Source of the DNA: Apoderus coryli
Lineage: Eukaryota > Arthropoda > Insecta > Coleoptera > Attelabidae
NCBI GenBank assembly: GCA_911728435.2
Contig: OU452213.1
Coordinates: forward strand, 1,467,834-1,531,833
Length of the DNA: 64,000 bases
Direction of reading: 5' to 3'
The stretch's first letter is position 1. Every line of letters begins with the position of its first letter. Positions 13,901-25,900 of the stretch are shown here, in pieces. The position numbers and the translations under genes were made by a program. Under the pieces are notes generated by a model that was not told where the DNA came from, searched no databases, and worked only from the letters and a program-made list of their open reading frames with translations.

Positions 13901-16900
13901 ACAAATACTGTGCCTCTATTGTTTTTGACATAGGCGTATCGAAGTATTTTTTTTTAAAAGTTGAAATATTAAAAAAAATCATATTTCCTTAACAAAAAAA
14001 GTAAACAAATTTATTATGTTATGTACAATCAGTTTTATATTAATTTATCATTAACAATTTTTTAATTTCTCTTTTTGTTTTGGAGATATTTAATTTTTTG
14101 TTTTAATTCGAAGATTATAGGTCAGGTTGCATTGGGAGGCCCCGGGAGGTGTAATTTTTGTCCTTTTTACTTTATGTGCAGTTTCACAAGGTCAATTTTA
14201 TTCAAAACCTGTTTTTGATATTCACAGTTTTCGTGATAATTGGGAAAAACTTACGTATTGAGTATGGTGGCGGTCATTTTCAATTGTACTCGTATTATTA
14301 AGTTGTTTTTTATAAAAAAGTTGTGCTTCATCCAATTAACATGCAACAATGGTGGTTCTTGTAATTCCCTTGGAACGTTTAAGATTTTAACCCCTTTTTA
14401 CATTCTTTTCGAACGCCAATGTGATTTAATTTTTTTTATGGATAATGTTTTAGGTTATACTTTATTAAACCAATGAAAAATTATTTAATATCTCGGATAA
14501 CAAGTATGGTTTGTTTTTTAAATTTTGACCCCTTTTTTAAACCCCTTGCCTACGCTCAATGTTTCCTAAAAGTTAATCAGGACTTAAATATATCCCGTAG
14601 TATTTTTGTACCAAATTTGGTTAAAATTCGTTTAGTGGTTTTTGAATTATCGTGAATACAGACAGACAGCTTTTTAAAACTACTAGAATTTTTCCCATAT
14701 CCTTGCGTTTTGAGTCAAAAAAAGCCTGGAACACCTCTGTATAATTATGCAAATTAATATGTCAGCATGACATTAGAACTACAACCAAATAGTTCAGTGA
14801 AAAACTTAGTTAGAAAAGTATAAAAAACAATTAATAATTGAAAGAAAGCAAGTAACATTACCTCAATTAGATAAAAATGCATTAATGTCTGAAACTGAAA
14901 GTATTATACCTATATAGGTATGTATGGAGATAATTACGTATTAATTAGTAAGTAATTTTTCAATAGTTTAATTTATTTACAAGAAAAGTTTCTTCTTTGT
15001 AAGCTGGTTCGAAAAAATTATTTTTTCAAATATTTTTGCGCTCTGATTATGGTTTATTATTCTATTTTTTATGGTTTATTATAATTCATTATGATAGATT
15101 ATGCTTATTAAATTTATCTGTATACTTTTGCAACTATAATTATACAGTGTGTCCGTGGATTGAGTGCACAAGACGAACAAATTCTTTATTAGTCTCTTAG
15201 CAAGGCTCTATACTTGCCCCAATTTTATACTGCCTCTATACATCACAACTTATCTGCAGTGTTAAGCATTCTTCAGCTCATTTATATGCAGATGATACTC
15301 AATTGTATGCGTGTTTCGATCCTCAACAACTGCAGCCGGCTGTTAACCTGTTTAATGGTGATATTCATAATCTGGTTAAAGCTTCGAATGGGCACTGTTT
15401 AGAGATTAACAAAGACGAATCAAATAAGAAGCCGTTACAGAAACCTAGTTTCAATAAGGGTTGATAATATGCGGATGGAGAATGCCTGTATAAAAAAAGC
15501 GTTTTACAATTTAAAACTGTCGTACAGTAATAGAAAAACTCTCACAACGGCTTTAAGAAAACAATTATGTGACCCTTTGGTCTTGTCGCATTTTAACTTT
15601 TGTGACGCTGTCTATGGTCCTTGTCTTGTTGGATTTGATCAGCGTCGAATTCAGCTGATGCAAAATTCATGTATTCGATTAATCACGGGATTGAGAGGCA
15701 GGGAACGTGGGGTCAGTGCTAAGTTGAGGGAGCTTCAATGGCTAAATATGAATGAAAGACGGTTGTTGCATGCATTGGTTTTATATAACAAAGTAATAAA
15801 TAAGAAGATACCGGATTACCTTTACAATAAAATGCAATTCAGGGGTGACAATATTACGTTACTTTTCTTCTTTCTTTTTTTTTGATTACAATAAGGTAAT
15901 ATAAGCTTTATAATTAAAGTAGGTTAAGCTAGGAGGCATAATGCCTCAACTTCGCCTGTTGTAAATTTTTTAATTTGCAATAAAGACATTATTATTATTT
16001 TCCATTTTACGACAAAAAATAATTCTTTATAAAACGCCTAGAGGACGCATCGTCCAGTTTTGGCCACTCTGTACAGGGTGTTAATAAATTAGGAACATTT
16101 ATCAAAAATGTTATGAAACAAAGTTATTTATAAACCAACATAAAGTTTAAATACAAATTTTGAAATGAATATTTAAACTTATTCGAGAGATATTCCACAT
16201 TCTCTGGCACACCCTGTATATTGCTCAAAAAAAAAAAAAGATTTTAAAAAAATTAATAGAAAAAAATTAAAAAAAAAAATTTATAAAAATTAATAAAAAA
16301 AAAAATACAAAAAAAAATTAAAAAAAATTAATAAAAAAATTTAAAAAAAAAAATTACAAAAAAAAAATAAAAAAAATTACGATTTTTTTTTATAACCCTC
16401 AATTACTTTTATCATAGATCGCATGCAGTTTGTTGAGTGTAAAGGTTATAAGTCCAGAAAGGGAACAAACCTTGGCCCACTATTGTTCAACATCTTTATT
16501 AATGATCTTGTTGAAATTATAGAGTGTCCCAAGTTGGCTTATGCTGATGATCTAAAGATATTTTGTAGGATTGACTCCATAGAGGACTGCGTGGTACTCC
16601 AAAACGCACTGCGAGTTGTCGACAACTGGTGCAATCGAAATAAGCTCTATTTGAACATTTCTAAATGTAACGTTGTTAACTTTCACAGAGTGAAAACCCC
16701 AGTAACTTGGAATTACACTATTGGAGCTGTACCCATTGAAAGACTTTCGCAGGTTGGAGACTTATGGGTGTATTGTTTGATGAAGCTTTAACCTTTGTTC
16801 CCACTAAGTTTAGAAATATTTCAACCATTAAATTGTTATATTTTTCATTTGTGCGGGCTAGACTTGAGTATTGTTCGATCGTGTGGAATCCCTTGTATCA

Positions 16901-19900
16901 GTGCCATGCACGTGCATTAGAGTCTGTGCAGAGGCGATTCGTAAAGTATTTATATTTTAGAGTGTTTGGAGTATATCCAGCGAGGGGTGCAGATCACGAT
17001 GTCCTGCTTTCAACATTTGACATTACATCATTGTGGATGCGGCGAATGGTCTCTTCCGTCAGGTTTTTGCATAATTTATTGCATAATAAAATCGATTGTG
17101 CGTTTCTTCTTGACTGTCTTCGGTTTCGTATTCCTAGAACTGAGTCGAGGTCTGAAAACACGTTTTATCTCAGCATGGCTAGATCCAATGTTTTGCTGCA
17201 GAGCCCTGTATATTTTGTGCGGGGTCGGATATTGGTGTGGATTCTCTGTCTGGTATTTTGAGCCGCATTTTTTTGGTTGATTATTTTTGAAAATCATTTA
17301 GAATTTAAATACTTTAATTAAATTTACTGCATTGCTTGAAAAGTAGGTGAACATTTCTGTCAAAGTGATATCTATAAGTATATGTAAAAGATATAAGTGT
17401 ATGTGTTATAGCTTTATTTATTTATTTATTTATAGGAATTCCGGAAACAGGAAATTAGGTATTATTTCTCTAGGTGTATATCGTAAATATTAAAGTGGTT
17501 TTACTACTATAAGGTGAGCCTTTGAAATTGAAGAAAAACAAAGCGGTTTCAACGCCACATGTGTGAACATTTTATTTGTTTATTTTGAAATCGAAATCAA
17601 TTATATACAGGATATTTCAAAAAGGTTTCACAGATTTCTTTGAAATTTGGCAACTTAATAAAAGTTATTGACATCAAAAATGTACGCCACTGAGTGTAAT
17701 TTTATTTCGATATTGTCTTGAGATGGAGCAACTAAAACTTCAACTTTTTTATCTCTTGTAATTTTTTTCTATCTTGCTTCGTTTATGAGATAAAAATTTA
17801 AAACTTTCTTCACATACGGAAATGTGTCCACGGATAGAGTTTGGAAGAGCAAAAACTTTTTTATTTGTAGATTTAGAAGAAAAAGTCATTGTTTATAAAA
17901 ACGTCTGCATGTGTCAAAACTACAATTTCGAGTACCAAATTAACGATTACTATACAGGGTATATCAAAAATAACATTTTTAATGATTTTATTTCCTTGAT
18001 TTTTTTTAATTTTATTATTTTAATAGTAGCTATGAAATTAACCACTTTGAGAAAAAAGTTTATTAGTGTTTTTTGCACAATTGGTGTAATAAATCACGAT
18101 TTTGAAAATATTTTCATAAAATCAAAAAAAAAAAAACAAAAAAATCAAAATCATTAAAAATGTTATTTTTGATATACCCTGTATAGTAATCGTAAATTTC
18201 GTACTCGAAATTGTACTTTTGACACAAGCAGACGTTTTTATAAAGAATGACTTTTTCTTCTAAATCTACAAATAAAAAAGTTATTCCTCTTCCAAACTCA
18301 CTCACATTGTAGAAAGTGAATTTACAATTTTGCGATATGGGACCAATCTGTCCCCGCTATCGATAATGTTGTTATGTATAAATTTAGAGAACAAGACAAA
18401 ACAACTACTCCACTGGCTAATACCAATGGATGAAACATGGCTCAGGTCAGATGGCCACTCAACTTGAACTGTCAGTCAAATTTGTAAAAGGAACGTACAC
18501 ATATACCTATGATATTGCAATTGAAGGTCGCTTCAGACCTTGTTTTATCGCTGACCAGTGACTTTGTAAAAATATCCAGATTTTCTCACCTCATAACTTT
18601 AGTATGCATTGCGTAATGGTAATATACCCAATCGAAAGACATTAACGATATTATTTTTAGACGTGAGCGGAGCCAAGATCATAATGTGTACGGGTTTTTT
18701 TTTATTTTATAAGATTTACACAAACTAAACGTGAAACATATAGTAATAATCATTTTCCGTAAATAAATTCAATATATTTATGTGCCATTAAAAATATTTG
18801 TGTTCACTTCATTCAAATCAAGTTGTTTTCATTATTACAGAATCTGGAAAAACAACATTGAAGGGGGGTCGTGCGTCGCCACCGACGCGACCCCTTTCCA
18901 CACGACTGAACAACTCAATAACTGGCAATAGACTGCATCATACCCAGAAGATCCATGACAGACATCACAATGATACCAAAATTGTTGAAGCTTTGGGTAT
19001 TCTCTTGCAGCATTTAGTATATAATGTAAGTAACAATTTGAATGCAAAATTCTGCGTGAATTTCTGCTTTTGCGGATTCGAATACAATCGATTTGCAGAC
19101 ATTTTTTTGCGTGTGGAAATCTCTACTAATACGTCTCTGGCAACAAAAATTTTGATAGGGTGTTAAAGAGTAAAGATCGTGTTAGGCAATGAAGTATTTT
19201 GAAGCTGAAATATTAAACAGTTAGTTCCAAAACAGAGTTAAAAGAAATGATCAAATTTCGACTTTGCAGACATGTTTTTGCGTATGGAAATCTCCACTAA
19301 TCCGTATCTGGCAACAAAAATTTTGATAGGATATTAAAGAGTAAAGATAGCATTAGGTAATGAAGTATTTTGAAGCTGAAATATTAAGTAGTTAGTTCCA
19401 AAACAGAATTTAAAATAATGATCAAATTTCGACTTTGCAGACATGTTTTGGCGTATGGAAATCTCCACTAATCCGTATCTGGCAACAAAATTTTTTATAG
19501 GATATTAAAGAGTAAAGATAGCATTAGATAATGAAGTATTTTGAAGCTGAAATATTAAGTAGTTAGTTCCAAAACAGAATTTAAAATAATGATCAAATTT
19601 CGACTTTGTAGACATGTTTTGGCGTATGGAAATCTCCACTAATCCGTATCTGGCAACAGAAATTTTGATAGGATGTTAAAGAGTAAAGATAGCATTAGAT
19701 AATGAAGTATTTTGAAGCTGAAATATTAAATAGTTAGTTGCAAAACAGAGTTAAAAAAATGATCAAATTTCGCCTTTAGACATGTTTTTGCGCGTGAAAA
19801 TCTCCACTAATACCTATCTGGCAACAGAAATTTTGATAGGATGTTAAAGAGTAAAGATAGCATTAGGTAATGAAGTATTTTGAAGCTGAAATATTAAACA

Positions 19901-22900
19901 GTTAGTTCCAAAACAGAGTTTAAAAAAATGATCAAATTTCGACTTTACAGACATGTTTTTGCGTATGGAAATCTCCACTAATACGTATCTGACAACAAAA
20001 ATTTTGACAGGCTGTTAAAGAGTAAAGATAGCATTACTTAGGTAATCAAGTATTTTGAAGCTGAAATATTAAATAGTTAGTTCAAAAACAGAGTTAAAAA
20101 AATGATCAAATTTCGACTTTACAGACATGTTTTTGCGTATGGAAATCTCCACTAATACCTATCTGACAACAAAAATTTTGATAGGATGTTAAAGAGTAAA
20201 GATAGCATTAGGTAATGAAGTATTTTGAAGCTGAAATAATATTAAATAGTTAGTTCCAAAACAGAGTTAAAAAGATGATCAAATTTCGACTTTGCAGACA
20301 TGTTTTTGCGCGTAGAAATCTCCACTAATACCTATCTGGCAACAAAAATTTTGATAGGATGTTAAAGAGTAAAGATAGCATTAGATAATGAAGTATTTTG
20401 AAGCTGAAATATTAAACAGTTAGTTCCAAAACAGAGTTAAAAAAAATGATCAAATTTCGACTTTACAAACATGTTTTTGCGCGTGGAAATCTCCACTAAT
20501 ACCTTCTGGCAACAAAAATTTTTGGCAGGGTGTTAAGAGTAAAGATAGCATTAGATAATGAAGTATTTTGAAGCTGAAATATTAAATAGTTGGTTCCAAA
20601 ACAGAGTTAAAAAAATGATCAAATTTCGACTTTGCAGACATGTTTTTGCGCATAGAAATCTCCACTAATACCTATCTGGCAACAAAAATTTTGATAGGAT
20701 GTTAAAGAGTAAAGATAGCATTAGGTAATGAAGTATTTTGAAGCTGAAATAATATTAAATAGTTAGTTCCAAAACAGAGTTAAAAAATGATCAAATTTCG
20801 ACTTTACACACATGTTTTTGCGTATGGAAATCTCCACTAATACCTTCTGGCAACAAAAATTTTTGGCAGGGTGTTAAGAGTAAAGATAGCATTAGATAAT
20901 GAAGTATTTTGAAGCTGAAATATTAAATAGTTGGTTCCAAAACAGAGTTAAAAAAATGATCAAATTTCGACTTTGCAGACATGTTTTTGCGCATAGAAAT
21001 CTCCACTAATACGTATCTGGCAACAAAAATTTTGATAGGGTGTTAAAAAGTAAAGATAACATTAGGTAATGAAGTATTTTGAAGCTGAAATATTAAATAG
21101 TTAGTTCCAAAACAGAGTTAAAAAAAATGATCAAATTTCGACTTTACAGACATGTTTTTGCGCGTGGAAATCTCCACTAATACCTATCTGGCAACAAAAA
21201 TTTTGATAGGATGTTAAAGAGTAAAGATAGCATTAGGTAATGAAGTATTTTGAAGCTGAAATATTAAATAGTTAGTTCCAAAACAGAGTTAAAAAAATTA
21301 TCAAATTTCGACTTTGCAGACATGTTTTTGCGCGTAGAAATCTCCACTAATACCTATCTGGCAACAAAAATTTTAATAGGATGTTAAAGAGTAAAGATAG
21401 CATTAGGTAATGAAGTATTTTGAAGCTGAAATATTAAATAGTTAGTTCCAAAACAGAGTTAAAAAAATGATCAAATTTCGACTTTACAGACATGTTTTTG
21501 CGTATGGAAATCTCCACTAATACCTATCTGGCAACAGAAATTTTGATAGAATGTTAAAGAGTAAAGATAGCATTAGGTAATGAAGTATTTTGAAGCTGAA
21601 ATATTAAATAGTTAGTTGCAAAACAGAGTTAAAAAAATGATCAAATTTCGCCTTTGCAGACATGTTTTTGCGCGTAGAAATCTCCACTAATACCTATCTG
21701 GCAACAAAAATTTTGATAGGGTGTTAAAGAGTGAAGATCGCATTAGGTAATGAAGTATTTTGAAGCTGAAATATTAAATAGTTAGTTGCAAAACAGAGTT
21801 AAAAAAATGATCAAATTTCGCCTTTGCAGACATGTTTTTGCGCGTGGAAATCTCCACTAATACCTATCTGGCAACAAAAATTTTGATAGGATATTAAAGA
21901 GTAAAGATAGCTTTAGATAATGAAGTATTTTGAAGCTGAAATATTAAATAGTTAGTTCCAAAACGGAGTTAAAAAAATGATCAAATTTCGACTTTACAGA
22001 CATGTTTTTGCGCGTGAAAATCTCCACTAAAACGTATCTGGCAAGAAAAATTTTGATAGTGTGATAAAGAGTAAAGATAGCATTAGGTAATGAAGTATTT
22101 TGAAGCTGAAATATTAAATAGTTATTTCAAAAACAGAGTTAAAAAAATCATGAAATTTCGGCTTTGCAGACATATTTTTGCGTATAGAAATCTCCACTAA
22201 TACAGACTTCAGTGTAGAGTCCAAGGGTTATAAAATTATAAAAAAAAATCAGAAAATAACTAAAACAAAATTGAAGTAACCTAAATGTCATTGCTAACTC
22301 AAATAGTTCCTATAAGAATTATTCATATCATTATCCATATATATACAAGATTACCCCTTCCTTGGGTCTAATATACTCGTATATTATTTAATCCAACCAT
22401 TTAGATACTTAATATCTATTTGTACTGACATTATTTGTTAGCCTTCTAATGTCAGTGTTTATTTATATATAAATATATCGACATTAACTAATTCTAAATA
22501 CTCTTTTCTCGTCTCTATCTATTTATGTCTATCCTATCTATATAATTATTTAATCTCATTAACTTCAGCATAATTTCAATAATATTGACATTGTACTAAT
22601 TACTTTTCTAGTTCACTTCATTCGCCTCTATTAAATAATGTATTTACCTATTGTTAACTAGAACAAATTTGTTATATTTGAACTGTTGTCTGTCTGTAAA
22701 TATTATCAATGGAATTATGTCTAGTTAGGAAAAATAATGCTGTGCTTTTTGCTAGACAAAGCTCAATCTTATACGAGTAGTTTTACGTCAACAAAAGTTT
22801 TCTATTGCGGTTTTATTGTTCTGGTGAATTTTTTTGTGTCGCATTTTATTTTTACAACACATCAAATGATACTTCAAAGTCTCGATATGATTTTTAGAAG

Positions 22901-25900
22901 AATTTATAGTGTTCATTTGGATAAATTTAAACGATTTGTGAGTATAACAAACTTACTACTTTTATTTATTAATTTATTTTCATTAATTTTATGAAATTGA
23001 ATAGAAAAGGATGTGACATAGGCGGGTAAAATAATTAACTAACATTTTTTGATGTCAGCTTACTATGTTTTTCAAAAAATATCAAAAAATCAAGCCTGTC
23101 TGATAGAAAAACGTCTTTTCAGCAAAAATGAGGCAATTTGAGTAGGTATGGCAACCATGCAGAATTAAAATCTTCATCTCAAAATATATAAAATGCATTT
23201 TCGTTGTTGCCAAATTTCTATTAGTTTCTCCGAGATACAGGGTAATTTGTAAAAACAAAACCCCAAAAATGATTTTGTTAAATATTTCGAAAACCATGAG
23301 GTTTAAAAGAATACTTTAAATTGAAAAGTGTTGTTATTTTGAATGCTCTACAACATGGAATCATTAAATGCGACGTTTCGTCTTTAGGATGCTATCATCA
23401 ACTTAATTTTTTTACATACGGACCTGTACTTTTTATTGTATTTAAAAGTTTCACATCAAAATATCTATCTATCAACTACCGTTTACACCTTTTTGATGTC
23501 ATGGTTACCGAGATATACAGGGAGTTCAAAAATTGATTTTACAGAATTCGGCCCTGTATCTTCCAAAATAAAAATTTTAGACAAAATCTGATAGAACAGA
23601 AATGTAAAAACCGCAAGCGTTTATCTGTATAAATAACCAAGATAGAAAAAGTTGTGGCGCCATCTATGAGATAAGTTCAAAAATGGTTTTAATAATAATA
23701 AAATTTTATTATAATTCCAGTTAGGAGCCTTCGAAGCCCCAACTATTCGAAGAAAATATGAACAATTACGAATTGAAACTGAAGAGACACGAATGACATG
23801 TCGAAACTTAGAACAGTCATTACTAAACGAAAAAACACTATATGACATCACATTAGAAGAGGAAAAAAATAAATGGCGGCAAAATCTCACACAAATGATT
23901 GAAGATCACCAAAATCAAATAACCCATTGTAAGTTCTATTTGTAATAGTGTCGCTTCTGTTTATATTTCTACTCTGTGATAATATTATCAGGATCGAATT
24001 CAATAATTTTCAGTAACTGCACAACATAGTGACCTTGAGAAACAACTAACGGCGGAAAAAGACTACCTTCGTCATCAGCATGAAGAGCAACTAGTGATAT
24101 TACGCAATGAGTTCGGAGAAGTACAGAAAACCCATGAAGCAGTACTTGAAACAATTAGAAATGAGAATGAGGTTTTACAACAGGAAATCGATAGGCACAA
24201 ATATGATTTGGAAACTGCTTATCACGAAAGTGCTAAGGTAATGATGGGTACTGATTTAAGTAATTAAATTGATTGATAATTTGTTTTGCAGTTAAAGAAC
24301 GACTACGAAACTCGTGAAAGTCGATTGCAAGAAAAATTGCAAAGTTTAATTGAAGAAAATCGCCTAATGCGGGAAAACTACATGTTACAAGTAACCGTTG
24401 AGTATTTTAATATGACAATGTGAGTGATTATGATCTGTTTTCAGATGAAAAATGATTTTGAATTGAAAGAACAAAATTTACAAAACGAATTGCATCGGGA
24501 AAAAGAACATGTTGATTCTCTGCAATCCCAACTAGACAATCAAATGGTGGAAAATAAAAAACTGGCACAAGAGATTGAAAGACTTTTAGGTTATGGTGAC
24601 GATATTATTAAGGGCTTAAATAAGGTAAATTACTTTTATAATATAATAAAACTTGATTATTAGAAAGTAGGTAATTTCTATTCTAAAGTCATAAGTAACG
24701 CACAATAAAATTTCTCTACTTACCTGTTTGGATATAATTGTTAGAAAATCACAGTGAATAGATTTGCATTTTCATTAACGACACCATTTACTGGCCACCA
24801 TAAATTATGAAAATAAATAGCATCTATTGAATATTTTATGGCCTTTGGGTAAAATTTATTAGGCATCGTCTGCAATTTCAATTGTGCCGCAGGCTTCACA
24901 TCTGGGGCTTCTATTGATTAGCATCTTCGTGATAACATATCCAAGTGCGTTTCAAACAGTAATTTTACACTTTTTACTGATTACATGACGGTGGGTTTAG
25001 TTATTTATTGTCATATGTTGCGTTCTGTTGATACATTGAGTTCCTGCTTGCTTGTTTTCTTTCGTTTCTTCTTAATATTGCAGATATTTCAGGCATTTAG
25101 AATGCTGGGATTTCTTAGGCGATGTACTTAATTTGAATAGGGTTAATGTTATGTGGTTATTCTCGGGTATAACTTTATTTTCAGTATAAACAAAACTTTA
25201 ATTAACTATTTTTAGTTTGTTTTAGTACAACATAACCTTACTTTATAGATGACTGACTTTTGACTTTTGACATTCTTATTCTAATCACAGAAATCTTATA
25301 TTATATATATATATATATATATACTCTAGAATGATAATCCCGTAGTACAAAAATGTAACCAAAAGTGTAGAGCTGTCCATAATGCGCATGATCACCAGTC
25401 ACTTATTTTTCAACAGGACCGGCTTTGATTAAATGTAATATTACTGTTATAGGTATATTTAAAATTAAATTTTACCATTTGGTAACATTCAAATAAAAAA
25501 ATGGAATAAAGGAATTTAAGAAATAAAAAATTACATTAAATATATAAATACTTTATTGTCTAACAGGTACAACCCAATAATAATAAATCTAAGCAGAAAC
25601 GAGAAATAAGTAAAAATTCTAATACTGGAAAATATCTTAAGGACATGAGCATTCTAATTATTTATTTTATTATTATATAATATTTGTTTGATTATACAAC
25701 CACCTTAGGCGTCTTACCTCTCTACAGCCTTCAAAGAAGGGGTGCAAGAAACAGTGACTTCACAAATATTTTTCGTGTCCATGTAAACCACTTCCATATC
25801 ATCCGTACTACTGGCAATAGTATTTTGTGACAAAACATGGTTGGTAGAACTTGTATTCTCAGCAATTTCATGGAGGATTCTATAATTAAGTATATTCCAG

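Noticed and set aside
19085..22205. Possible CRISPR-like array
   Set aside because: Units are 171 bp and contiguous with no unique spacers, and the genome is eukaryotic.
22737..22994. 85-codon plus-strand frame
   Set aside because: AT-rich hydrophobic translation without domain or splice context.
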